From Cercophora sp. LCS_1 (Eukaryota; Ascomycota; Sordariomycetes; Sordariales; Lasiosphaeriaceae): 64,000 bases of DNA. The translations under genes and the position numbers were made by a program. The number at the start of each line of letters is the position of its first letter. The first letter of the stretch is position 1. Below the pieces are notes generated by a model. It ran no database searches. It worked only from the letters and a program-made list of their open reading frames with translations, and had not been told where the DNA came from. Positions 54,031 through 64,000 of the stretch are shown one piece after another. The DNA lies in assembly GCA_036250225.1 (NCBI GenBank), contig JAPZLL010000017.1, positions 372,001-436,000 on the forward strand, given 5' to 3'.

Positions 54031-54656
54031 GATCGACGGATTCGACGCCAGACAATGTTATAAAGCACCCTGAGTCGGACTTAACAATATTCGTCTTTAC
54101 CATTAGTTATTATCTGCACGCGATGGATTCGGTTGCAGCGTCGGGACGGCGCTCGCAGTCCTTCCCTATTACAAATACAGAGCCAGGATTGCGCCATCGC
54201 GACTCTCGCTGTTAGTGCGCATCTGGTCGGTGCCACGCATTCTCTCGACACGCCCCCCACAACACGCCGCGGGGACAAGGAAGAACCGATGATCGGCAGC
54301 GGAGATCAATTGACATCTTGACAAACCGGCAACGTGCGATTCCAGTCGGTCGGGTTCAGAGGTCCAGAAGCGGCTTGGCATGGAGTCGTCCGCTGAGCCC
54401 ATCGCCCCGTCTGATCACGCAATCCCCGAACGCCCGAGCGACGGATCCGGCACTGGCCATGGCAATCCGGCCCGCAATGCTGCGGGATTGGCCCGTGACG
54501 ATGAATCGGGGCCGATCTCGTCATCGTGGCATGTCTGATTAAAAAGAGAGCGGCGTCTTCTCATATGCAACTGTGAATCACAGAAACCACACGCGAGACA
54601 TCCCACCCCACGTGTTGTTGTTTTTTTCATCTTTTTTTTTTTAATCAGATCTAAAC
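54031..54656. promoter_or_regulatory. Divergent promoter between dehydrogenase and monooxygenase copy 2
   Basis: 626 bp between divergent start codons. A T-rich run (TCTTTTTTTTTTTTAATC) directly precedes the monooxygenase start. No gene seen. Confidence 0.45.
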
Positions 54657-56423
54657 ATGTCTCCCCAAAACGACGACGCCAACGGCGCCAAGCCGAAAAA
54701 GAGTCTCATTGTCAATGCTTTTGTCATGATGTGCAGCGGCCACCAGAGTCCAGGCCTTTGGCGCCACCCCGACGATGAGTCTTGGCGCTTCAACGAGGTC
54801 GAGCACTGGGTTGAGCTAGCCAAAACACTCGAGGCCGCAAAGTTCCACGGCATCTTCATTGCTGATGTTCTCGGAGGGTACGATGTTTACAAGAACTCAC
54901 TCGATCCTGCTATCATCACGGGCGCCCAATGGCCCGTCAACGAACCCCTTTCCGTGGTCCCTGCCATGGCGGCAGCGACGAAGAGCATTGGCTTTGGCGT
55001 GACCATCTCCACGACCTACGAGCAGCCCTACCACCTGGCCCGCAGATTGGCCACGGTTGACCACCTCACCAAGGGAAGGTAAACAATGCCCGCCCCCACG
55101 CTATCCTGAGACCCTGCTAACTCTCAGCTAGACTGGGCTGGAATGTATGTATTCTTTTCCTTCGGCGTTCGGGATGATACATCAATCTCGGCATCGTGTA
55201 TCTAACATCATGCCAGATCGTCACCAGCTACCTAGACTCTGCAGCCCGCAATCTTGGCCGCAAGGAACAGCTTGCCGTAAGCGCCCCTATTCCCATTCCA
55301 GTCTGTCCTCGGCTAACAGCAGTCTCAGCACGACGACCGCTACGTCCAAGCGGAAGAGGTGCTCCCCACCCTCCATTCCCTTCGTCCTCGTCTCCTTGCC
55401 TCCATTCTAACCAAAACAGTACCTCCGCGTCATCTACAAGCTCCTCCTCTCCTCCTGGCGCGACGACGCCGTAACCCTCGACCGCGCCCGCGGCATCCAC
55501 ACCGATCCCACCCTCGTCCGCCAAATCAACCACAGAGGCCGCTTCTTCGACGTCCCCGGCCCCGCCATAACCCAACCCTCGCCGCAACGCGCGCCTTTAC
55601 TCCTCCAAGCCGGCACCTCCAAGTCCGGCAAGACCTTCGCCGCCCAAAACGCCGAAGCCATCTTTGTCTCGGCCCACTCACCCCAGGTCGTCGCCAAATC
55701 CGTTGCCGAGGTTCGCGAGCTTGCCAAATCCTTTGGTCGAGACCCGAAAAACATCAAGGTGCTTGCGCTTGTTGCGCCTATCCTTGGTAGGACAGAGGAG
55801 GAAGCGCAGGAAAAGCTGCGCGTGGCGAGGTCGTATGCGGACAAAGAGGGTGGTGCGGCGCTTTGGGGTGGCTGGACGGGCGTTGATTTAGACCAGTATG
55901 GGGATGACGAGGAGTTGAGGCACGTGGAGAGTAATGCGGTTAGGTCAACGGTTGAGGCTTATGCGCGGTTTACGGGGACTGGTGGGCAGAAGTGGACGAA
56001 GCATACGGTTGCGGAGCATGTCAGTTTGGGTGGAAACGGGCCGTTGCTTGTGGGTACGGCGGAACAAGTTGCCGATGGGTTGGAGAGGTGGGTTGAGGAG
56101 GCGGATGTTGATGGGTTTAACTTTGTGAGTTTTTTCTTTTTCTTTTTTTTTTTTTTTTTGACGGTGACAATCTGGGCTGGGGGTGCTAACTGGTGTAGGG
56201 ATATGTTCTGTTCCCGCAGAGCTTCAAGGATATTGCTGAGCTGTTGCTGCCTGAGTTGAGGAAGAGAGGGCTGTTTTGGGACGATTATGCAGTGCCTGAG
56301 GGGACGTATAGGGAGAACTTTTATGGGGTTGAGGGACAGAAGCATCCACTCGAGGAGCATGTTGCTTCCAAGTACCAGTGGAAGGCGGGTGTACCGCCAA
56401 CTGAGCACCAGATTCCGGAGTAA
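54657..56423 (+). CDS. FMN-dependent luciferase-like monooxygenase (NtaA/SnaA/DszA class), copy 2
   Basis: Six exons: 54657-55078, 55132-55144 (13 nt), 55217-55276, 55329-55358 (30 nt), 55420-56124 and 56199-56423, giving 484 residues. The micro-exons are needed to rebuild conserved sequence: TKGR | LGWN | IVTSYLDSAARNLG ... LA | HDDRYVQAEE | YLRVIYKL, which aligns with TDGRIGWNIVTS and ERYRQADEYLRVLYKL of copy 1. Other family segments are LIVNAFVMMCSGHQSPGLW, HGIFIADVLGGYD, LLLQAGTSKSGKTFAAQNAEA, LLVGTAEQVADGLERWVEEA and LLLPELRKRGLFW. Function class is as for copy 1: FMNH2-dependent C-N or C-S bond oxidation with an unlinked reductase. The fifth intron holds a long T-rich run (56131-56159). 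The gene lies 5.5 kb downstream of copy 1 in the same orientation. Confidence 0.88.
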
Positions 56424-56566
56424 GATGTGTAATGACAGCTTGAGATTTATCCAATATTTTGTTCCACGTGATAAATAGTCGCAGATTGCCTCCAGCGATT
56501 TTCTGGCAAGCCTCGATGGTATTTCTTTAACCTCCTTCGCAGAGAGACACGAGTTAAGGTATCGTT

Positions 56567-58349
56567 CTAGACCTTTTGTCCAGCGTCCATCCAAATCGAG
56601 TCATTATCGCTATCAAGCACTCTCCTGAGCTGGGACAGTCCGTTCTTTTCCTCTGCCGCCGTCCATCTTTTCCATCGCCAGAGAGTGAGTGTCGTGAGCA
56701 GGATGGTAAGGCCTAGGTAGAGAGTGATCCACGGTGAGATCATGCGGTCGTCCCCCGGCTCCCAGTTAAAGAAGCCCATCGAGAACATTGTCTATTTCAG
56801 TGAGGATGAAGTCAGTTCGTATCCTCTTTCCGGTATCCCACGGCAGGCGGGTGCCCGGGCGATTGGTAAGGTAGGTAAGACTCACAGCAAGAAAGGTTCC
56901 TGGGAGAAAGGTCATGCCCAGCAACGAAATCATTCTCATTTGGCTTCCATCCCTCTTGGTGGCATTTGCAATGATAATGTTAGCCCGCGAATCCCTTCTC
57001 GTATAGTAGTTCCACTCCTGGATGACTTGGTCAGCGGACAACCTATCTTGCCATTATCATTCAGAGGGTCGTACCATTTGAGCCGCCATACCCATTCCCC
57101 CTAGAAGGGAGTCATAGCTCCGAATGTTACAGTCAAATTCCGCAATCATCTCATTGAGCCGCGCTTCAATCATCTCTCCAGTAGCGTGCTCCGAGATTGG
57201 ACTGCCTCCTTGGTCTGGGGGCGATGGAAATATCGACTGTTGAAGCATCCTCGAATGGGCTATCAGGCTGGTGAGCTGCGTCCTAAGACTCTCTAGGCCA
57301 TTCTTTAGCTTGCTGGCATCGATCCACGACTTTGTTGCCTCGCAGTCCTTGGCAGCAGCGGATGGTTCGTTTGCATTGGTCTCCATTGAGTCCGTCCTGC
57401 CCTCCGTCTCGCCGCGGAGTCTGTTTTCCATCTCGAGAATCCGCTGTTGTAACTTCGTCTTCTCGCGGTCCAGCAGGTTGAGCAGCCTCTTGCGCTCCAG
57501 CTCGGCGAAGACCATAGGGAGAAGCAGCGGGTGCCATGCTTGGTCAGTCGCTTTGATCTGCTGCAGGAAGGCCGTGACGTTGCCCCTGGTGTTTTTGGTG
57601 CAGCCGTACATGATGGCAAATGTCAAGGGGACGTCGATAAAAGAGGTGACAGATAGCGTAACGTCGTCCGCTTTGGTAGGGGATGCCGTGTCCGACCGGC
57701 ATCCGTAAACTGAAAAGTCTTGCATCAGTACCCCTAGCGAGTACCATCTTCTCCGATGGAGACATACCAATGGATTTGCCCCACAACGAGCTGTCCTGCC
57801 AGGTCACGAACCTGCTCTGAACAGTCGCGGTCGAAGTCCTCCGTAGCAATAGGGATAATGATCTGTGCTGGAACATGCGTTTGGCGACTTTCCGCCAAGT
57901 TTCTCTTCCACAGGGGATGCACATGGCCGACATATGCGAGTCGGCCATCTTTGACGTCTCACTCAGCCTGGGGAATGTGACCAATATTATGGTCGGCGGA
58001 TGGGGGCCGGGCGAACCCCCCCGAGGACATATCTAGGTACGCGAGATCAGCCACACATCCGCCCAATGGATTGCACAGTGGCAAGGACAGAACTCACTCG
58101 TTCCACCAAGCTCCATAGTTCGTTCTCAGCTTTGCAAGTCTGAGACTCGAGCACTGATAGTCCCTGCTCCTACCGTCAATGACAGTGAACAAAGCCAGAC
58201 AATGGCCAGGCATCAACGAGAACACTGACATCTTCACCTCTGGTTAGCTTAATGGTCTCAATGGCGTATGCAGGCAAATGGTCTGGATAGAATTGCAAAA
58301 GCTTGAGGTCGTGATCGGAGAAGTCAGTTTTCCGATTTAGCCATTCCAT
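56567..58349 (-). CDS. CorA-like (Mg2+ transporter fold) fungal membrane protein
   Basis: Six minus-strand exons: 58230-58349, 58098-58163, 57768-58032, 57075-57709, 56886-57017 and 56567-56791. All joins are in frame, giving 480 residues. The cytosolic part includes LLRRTSTATVQSRFVTWQD and SFIDVPLTFAIMYGCTKN, then WHPLLLPMVFAELERKRLL and a long charged coiled coil, patterns of a large fungal CorA-like family. The membrane part is MRMISLLGMTFLPGTFLA joined to TMFSMGFFNW, then PWITLYLGLTILLTTLTLW, i.e. two closely spaced helices at the C-terminus as in CorA. The CorA GMN signature is not present in the loop (FFNW appears instead), so magnesium transport is doubtful. The first intron uses an unusual GTCAGT donor, chosen because it keeps phase. 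Confidence 0.75.
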
Positions 58350-59202
58350 GTTTGCTGATACCCCTGATGTTGATGGATGACTGAACAGCGAAAGTATTGG
58401 TTTGGTTTGGTCTCCACTCCATGTACATCACACCCTGTGCACACGGTGCATGTTATACTTGACTGCCTGCGGTAGCGTCAGATTCCGCGAAACTCTTCTG
58501 CCGAACCTCACTTCCATTGATGCGGGGCAAAGCAGTGGCGTGCAGGTCTCTGCAGCAATGCAGGAAAGCATGAGGTTGCGCAATCCCGCGCCCTCCGCCC
58601 GCTATACTGTGAGATACCTTAGTCACCCCCCATTTTAAACCGGTCAACATGCAGTCGCATGATACGTGCAGCAGGGGAAAGAAAAGCGTCCACTCATGGC
58701 GCCGTCACACCCACCATCATCCACACCGCTGCATTCGATAGAAGCCTGGCTCAGAGCCTTGCCTACCTTATTAGGTAGACAAGAGCTGTCGCCAAATCCA
58801 CGTTGGGTTCCTTCGGAGGCCGCCCTCCAACATCTCGCATCGTCTCATGCCATTTTGTTCACTCTGAACCCAAACCATGTTACTTGAACGAGCGAACGCA
58901 ACAGGTTAATTTTTGGGCAACGCAACCCCTCAGCCCACCCTCAGGCCGCAGCCAAGTGAGGAACACGAAAAACAGCGACAAGGTGGTGGTGGTGAGAAAA
59001 GTGCCCACTGAACATACCAAGCGTGAAAGGAGCGAGGCGTCACGCCGGACGGCCTTCTCATCGGGCCGCCGTCCCCTCCTCCCCGCCATTAACTCGAAAC
59101 ACAGCCTCAGATACAGCGGTTTTTTTGAGGCACGACGCCATTTCACTCTTAATATATATCACCATTCCCGTCAGCCTGTTGAGCCACAAGGCCATCCCTC
59201 CC
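58350..59202. other. Intergenic, nothing identified
   Basis: Divergent region. Contains CTACCTTATTAGGTAG near 58763-58778, another palindromic form of the TAGGTA motif. No gene supported. Confidence 0.4.
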
Positions 59203-59638
59203 ATGTCACCGCGAGGTTGGGGCCACAAACTCGTCAGTTGGATACCCGGGCTCGGTTCCTCAGACGTCAACATGGCCCAAAATAATTTTCTTCCTACCGA
59301 CGCATTTGACCACCGCTACGCCAACCCGGACGTCCTGCGCGACATCCTGCAGAAACCTCCATTCAGCTTCAAGCCGAAGGAGATTGTGATCCGGGTTCGT
59401 CCAACTTCCCATCATAGCCCGGGAAAGCCCTCCATACCTTACTGACTCTACTTTGCTTCAGGCTAGCCAAGGCAGTGGCTTCCAGGTCAAGCTTCCCCGG
59501 AAGCTCAAGACTGTACGTGTGCATGGCCCATATGGCACCAAGCCAAGGGATACTAATATTTCCGTCCGCCAGGAGGAGAGGGACAAAGTCACGGAGGCTC
59601 TGGATAATGTTCATGGAAACGATGATGATCAGGGTTAA
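59203..59638 (+). CDS. Small hypothetical protein, three exons
   Basis: Exons 59203-59394, 59462-59512 and 59573-59638 are all phase 0. The second intron has a perfect TACTAAT branch site, and the product has 102 residues (79 if translation begins at the Met at 59272). The core reads VLRDILQKPPFSFKPKEIVI, then ASQGSGFQVKLPRKLKT, then a charged tail EERDKVTEALDNVHG. No domain name is known to me. The order helix - basic strand - Ser/Gly turn - strand - (P/S)RKL - E resembles the 105-residue protein at 62903-63289. The good splice signals and exon phasing argue that it is real. Confidence 0.55.
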
Positions 59639-59818
59639 GATTCGGAGAGATGTTATTAGTCTTTAGAACAGACGTGTCCCAAGTGTACCTATCTTGCTCT
59701 CCGTTTGATCTATAGTTGAGAATTGTGCAGCCCTGTCCTTCTCTGATAAGCCACTTACCGCTGCTTGGACCAAGCATTTGCCCATCCAATTCTTGCGCCG
59801 TGAAGCCCTCCTTGACTT

Positions 59819-61726
59819 TCATTCTACATTGTTGTCTTTCGATGCAACACGATCCCTTTTGAGAAATGCGACAACCTCTTCCGTGGTTGCCCGTTTAGTC
59901 GGATCAACGACAAGCATGGTTTCCGCAATAAATCCAAGCAAGCGTCGCAAGTCGGCGGTGCACTTGGGGTTTTCCTTCAGGGCGTGGATATGCTGGCCCA
60001 TGTCAATAAAACGGGACAGAGGGGGGGTGGGTGGGGGGGTTGGGTGCAATAAAAAGGGGAAGCAGATGTGGGAGTTAGCTCACCTCAGTAACGCACTTCT
60101 TGACCTTGACGGTTTTTCTGACCTCTGTACGTAGCAACCGCGAGGTGACTCGATTCATGATCCCGACCCTGAAAAACGTATCCTCGGAAGTATTGGCGTC
60201 ACATCCTGGTGCCCGTGGGTGATTGGCTTCTGCGTCCCTGCCATCTTGGAACTTTTCTAGGGATTTCGGTCCTGATAAAAACCAGGTCACTAACTCCAAG
60301 AATAGGCAGCCGAGAGACCAGACATCCCATTGCTTCGTCGCAAACGGAGTTCCTAGGTCTTGCTCGGGAGGCCTGTACGTCAGCGTGTGCTGGATGTTTT
60401 TGGACTCCAAGACGCCATCGGGTTCTGAAAAGGGCTGCGCGAGGCCCAGGTCTGCCAGTTTCAAAACATAGGGGCCCCTGCAGTTACCGTTGCCGCTGCT
60501 CGTGTTACCCTCTACATTGTTTTGGACGGTCGTGGTCGAGAAGCAGAGGATGTTTTCAGGCTTGATGTCGGCGTGAAGTTGGGGGACCGAGCTCCTTGTT
60601 TCGTTTTGGTTTCCGTTTTCATTCCCCTTTTCTTCGCTCTCGTCCCCATCGTCCGGTCGTTGGGTACGAACCCGGGGAGGCTGGTGCATATGGAGTAATC
60701 CCTCCGAAATCCCAAGACACGCGTCCCATAACCAGATCGCACTACACCAGCCCTCCATCTCCACTCGATCTTTTTCCAAGAGCTGACGAAGATTCCCGCC
60801 GTCGGCCCATGGGAAGATTAAACATCGAGTGTCGCCGTGAAGAAACGCCGTCGATAGCAATGCGATGTGGGCGTGCGGAGTAGTGATTCTGCGGTGTGCG
60901 TCGAATTCGCTTTTGAAGATCTTGTGGTCTCCTATTCTCTTCAGTGTTTTGAGTGCGAAATAGCCGTTGTTTGTCTCCTATACACGGAGTTGGAGTTAGA
61001 GTGTCGGTGCTAGTTATTGGGGAGACTTTGTGCCAGGGAGAGAGGGCACAACAGATACCTAGGGTGTCCTACCATATCATGGTGATGCCGATGGATTTTT
61101 ATTCTCCAGACTTTAAAAAACTGTCCCGATCTTTCCTCCCTTTCTGATCCTCCACATGGGACCCATGGCAGCGAAACCCTCCTGTCCAAACCCAGAGGAT
61201 CGTCTTCCAGGTGAAAGTACGGGGACCTCATTTGCCACTGCAGTTGGATAAGAATATCAATCTTCTCGCCTGACCAGTCCGTGAGAATATCTTGAAGATG
61301 TTTGGGATCCGCCAGAGTCAAACTTCCATCTGACTGGCTGCTATCGCACAGCTGGTCGGGCCGCTTGTACTTGTTGAAGAATTCCATGATCCGACGTTCA
61401 GTAGCCATTAGAGCTAGCGCTGCAAAGAAAACCCGAGATCCCGTGCACCAGTGTCTTCCACAGCCGCATTGTCCTTGTTCTGGACATATCCGGTTTACCG
61501 TCTCCGAGGTCGTGGCTTCTTCAAAAGATGGGTCCGCGAACTGTAACAGTTGGGAAACTGCTTCCGCATCAACTATTTGGATGAGCCTATCGCGGGGTAT
61601 GAACCTGTTGCGCTTATTGTCTAGATCGGGGAGCGAGGCTTCCCGAAGTTTTGTCAGGAGTCTGTCCCGGGTCCCTCCGGGCCGGTCGGGACAATGCGGG
61701 TTAGTACACTGGTGTGGGCTTGCCAT
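59819..61726 (-). CDS. Protein kinase-like protein with fungal N-terminal domain
   Basis: Three minus-strand exons: 61073-61726, 60084-60977 and 59819-59992. Introns are 95 and 91 nt and the product has 573 residues. The first 218 residues (LLTKLREASLPDLDNKRNRF, FIPRDRLIQIVDAEAVSQLL) form an N-terminal region common upstream of diverged kinases in Sordariomycetes. The kinase domain follows: FALKTLKR contains the ATP-anchoring Lys, and RCLIFPWADGGNLRQLL is the hinge. The catalytic loop is LHADIKPENIL, with HAD in place of HRD. LADLGLAQPF sits where DFG is expected (DLG). TYRPPEQD and WDVWSLGCLFLELV are the APE-region and F-helix motifs. Key Lys, Asp and Asn residues remain, so activity is possible. 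An acidic/polar insert (about 60 residues) precedes the catalytic loop. Substrate unknown. Confidence 0.85.
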
Positions 61727-62902
61727 GGGCGCTGACTGGTTCGATTGGTGTACTGTGTCAAGGACCTGGAAGTGACTGGTGGTCAGGCTGAACGAAAAGG
61801 GGCCTGAAAGTGGGATGGATCTTGGGGAAATGGCGCGGCGTGGGGGGAAGTGAACTTCTCCCGTCCACTCGTTTCGGGAGCTCCGTCAACTCCAAACGAA
61901 AGAATCTCTCTCAGTCAGCAGTGTCAAGAGTTTTTTTTTTCTTAAAAAAAAAAAAAAAAAAAAAAACCCCGGAGCCCCGCCGACATTTGTAGCTGCCGGG
62001 GACGATACAGTAGGCGCTCAAACCCGCCATCATGTCCCCCCCATTTACTTCTATTTAGGTAGGTACGCGATCTTTCTCAGCTGCAGCGGCTGGCAAAAAG
62101 ACACGGCGCTTAAAACCCGCATTCTTGCCGGCCCAGCCAAATGCTGCAGGTGGAGGGGGCGGTTTTGCATGCACCCAAGGTGAGCGAAGGAGGGGGGTGA
62201 GGGAGGTCGATAATATGGCCATTGTGGGAGTTGAGCCGAGAGCCTGGTCTTTGGCCCGCGCATTATGCAGCGCCGACTTGTAAGCGATCAATTGCAATGC
62301 AGACGGGATGGATGGCTGCCCAGGGCGGAGCTGGCAGAACTGGCCGTCACTTTTCATTGAATCAGCCCCCCTCCTCGTAACGCAGATGGGCGCGGGCTTT
62401 GCAGATGTGGAAGCAGATGTGGAAAGGACGATGTGGCAGGCAGGGCCAGTCACAAATGCAGTTGATCGCTTTTGGTGCAGAACCTGATGTCCGACAGGCG
62501 CGCCTGATAGCCCTCACCGACATTGCCAAATGGGCCCTGTCGATGATTGGTGTGCACTATCACACCCACCCTGAGACACTGCAGCCCGAAATGCGCCGAC
62601 CTGGGCTTCGTATGGGCCGCTGACACCACTTCACTGGAGATGGGGTAGCAATGCATGCAGTCCAGCGACTGGGCCACGCGCGGGCGGCCCTGTTAGGAAA
62701 CTGCCAGGTCAGCCTTCTCTGCCACGCTAAGACAGGTAGGTACCTAGGTATGGATGAAGGGCGGGGCTCTGTATTAAGCCCTTCCCCCCGCCCTCCCTCG
62801 GGCTTTGACCCACTCCTCTTTTGCCACACAGCTTGTGCAAGCCCGGTCACTGCCTTACCAAACCGCCACTGCCGGCTGCCCTTTTCAAGCACGCGCCATA
62901 CT
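61727..62902. other. Intergenic with homopolymer pair and TAGGTA motifs
   Basis: Contains the T10/A23 run (61931-61966), TTAGGTAGGTAC near 62055-62066 and GGTAGGTACCTAGGTA near 62735-62750. No gene supported. Confidence 0.4.
61931..61966. repeat. Poly-T/poly-A homopolymer pair
   Basis: Ten T, then CTT, then 23 A, able to fold back on itself. It may be simple-sequence expansion or the scar of an inserted poly(A) tail. No retroelement sequence adjoins it. Confidence 0.7.
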
Positions 62903-63289
62903 ATGCCCATCAAATCGTTTTTCTCTGCTCGCCGCCCTTCCTGGGGTTCTCATTCTTCAGAGGAGAGCTACAATCCTTTGCGCCTCTCGTTGAGTGGTGC
63001 ATCTTCCCATTTTCGGGGGCGGCGAAGTACTAATAGGCGACCAAGCTTCGAGCAAGAACCTCAGGTCGTTGCTGGCGGCCGCATTGATAGGGCAAGGTTG
63101 GTGGAGCTTCTGAATCGTAGATTTGGCAAGGGGTACGATTTGAAGGTGCGTGTGTCTTTAGAGTTTATCGCATCTTTCTTTGCTTCGAGAATTGACGATT
63201 TGCAACGACCTTAGGTTCGGTCTGATGGGTATAGGATATACGCCTCAGGTAGATTGAGTGAGGACGAGATATGGAGCTGTGTGTACTAG
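62903..63289 (+). CDS. Small hypothetical protein, two exons
   Basis: Exons 62903-63145 and 63215-63289 join across a 69-nt phase-0 intron and give 105 residues. The N-terminal half is Ser/Arg-rich and probably disordered (MPIKSFFSARRPSWGSHSSE). The C-terminal half is RARLVELLNRRFGKGYDLK followed by VRSDGYRIYASGRLSEDEIW. The last part has the same order of features as the small protein at 59203-59638, so the two may belong to one family. No known domain, signal peptide or membrane segment. Confidence 0.5.
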
Positions 63290-64000
63290 CTATTAGGCGG
63301 GTTTAGCACTAGGGACGTTTTCTTGTCTTCTTTCTCCTTTGCCCCTTTATTGTCATGCTCATGTTGGAACTCTGATTTATTCTTGTCTTCTTTTGCATTG
63401 TGGGTAGGACAGGACAGGCATTTTGGTTTCGTTTTCTTAGCCAACGATTCTCTCTTGTAGAACCTCGATGTGTTGCAACCGTCCCTACGCCTAGGTTTCT
63501 CGGGATATTAGATGTTTTTTTTGTTTTTTTTTGCTGTCTTTGGCTGGCTTGAGTACAGCCCCGGACCGTAGGGGCTCTCCAGGTAAACGCCCCAGTGGGT
63601 ACAATATCACAGTGCATGGCCAGGGGGCCATTCCGGATTGCGATTGTGCTTCTCACGCTCGTCTCTTCGTTCCTTAAGATATCCGGATGGCCTGCTGTAG
63701 CAAAGGTAGTCTTACAATTTAGCCACTCTATTACAGACCACCACATGCTGAAGTTATACTCCTTCGCCGGGTTAAATGCCGATGGGCTGAGCGCGCATCC
63801 CTCTGGCGGTCCGCTGAGTTGGATGAGAGAAAGACCGTAATAAGGTGTTGCACAGTGTATCTAACCTGTAAGCCAGAGTTCTGATCCAGTATCTCCCACC
63901 TAGGTGGGGTTTGATAGGTGATAACCCTTTCGATTTCGGGCGTATGCGAACCGGTGGGTTGCAGATAGATCTTGGTATATGGAGAATATTAGAAAGGCGG
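63290..64000. other. Right-edge region, nothing identified
   Basis: Two overlapping short frames (63309-63746 minus, 63595-63840 plus) without recognisable features. A T-rich run lies near 63513-63533. Confidence 0.35.

Noticed and set aside
63309..63746. Minus-strand frame containing EWLNCKTTF, slightly like the start of the CorA-like protein (MEWLNRKTDF)
   Set aside because: The resemblance covers about ten residues and the rest is unrelated and low-complexity; probably coincidence.
1..64000. tRNA, rRNA, CRISPR arrays or intact transposons
   Set aside because: No cloverleaf-type boxes, regular spacer arrays, transposase or reverse transcriptase motifs were recognised by eye; a covariance-model search would be needed to exclude small RNAs.

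Overview
The window is nuclear DNA of a filamentous ascomycete, most probably a Sordariomycete. The evidence is dense genes with short GT-AG introns (about 46-130 nt), CTAAC/CTAAT-like branch sites, and typical Pezizomycotina families: a Zn2Cys6 regulator, a FunK1 kinase, an NB-ARC/TPR NLR, HeLo-like and CorA-like proteins, Fen2/Liz1-type and UNC93-type transporters, and an AMO1/Nup42-type CCCH FG nucleoporin. I see no rRNA, tRNA, CRISPR array or intact transposon. Gene models were built by hand from reading frames and splice sites. Exon coordinates are given where frames join cleanly.

Layout. 0-5 kb: a truncated minus-strand hypothetical gene, a probable relative of it (1947-2504), and a SET-domain protein. 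5-10.5 kb: a Zn2Cys6 regulator divergent from a medium-chain dehydrogenase, a NodB-type polysaccharide deacetylase, and a Rossmann-fold protein. 10.8-12.4 kb: a FunK1 kinase with two in-frame stops. 13-18.4 kb: a large membrane protein and an M13 metallopeptidase. 18.4-22.8 kb: a gene-poor, visibly AT-richer stretch with a small cysteine-rich secreted protein and an unfinished minus-strand gene. 22.9-34.3 kb: gamma-butyrobetaine hydroxylase, ribosomal protein uS10 (rps20) divergent from a Cue3/ASCC2-like gene, the FG nucleoporin, a cytochrome P450 and a GH5 glycosidase.

34.6-42.1 kb holds a HeLo-like-N membrane protein, a serine beta-lactamase-like hydrolase and an NLR divergent from that hydrolase. 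The NLR ends tail-to-tail with a Baeyer-Villiger-type monooxygenase, and the two stop codons share one CTAG. 42.1-56.4 kb is rich in flavin and redox genes and transporters: the BVMO, a Fen2/Liz1-like permease, two paralogous FMN-dependent luciferase-like monooxygenases, an UNC93-like protein and a second medium-chain dehydrogenase. 56.5-63.3 kb carries a CorA-like protein, a diverged protein kinase and two small proteins that may be related to each other.

The most notable observation is the head-to-head pair of uS10 and a Cue3-like gene. In yeast and humans uS10 is the 40S protein ubiquitinated on collided ribosomes, and Cue3/ASCC2 is the CUE-domain reader of that mark. Here the marked protein and its reader share one 536-bp intergenic region. 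Other candidates are the flavin-monooxygenase/transporter block, the NLR/hydrolase/HeLo-like neighbourhood, the 13-nt and 30-nt micro-exons in one monooxygenase, and a 48-bp-arm inverted repeat at 52.1-52.25 kb.
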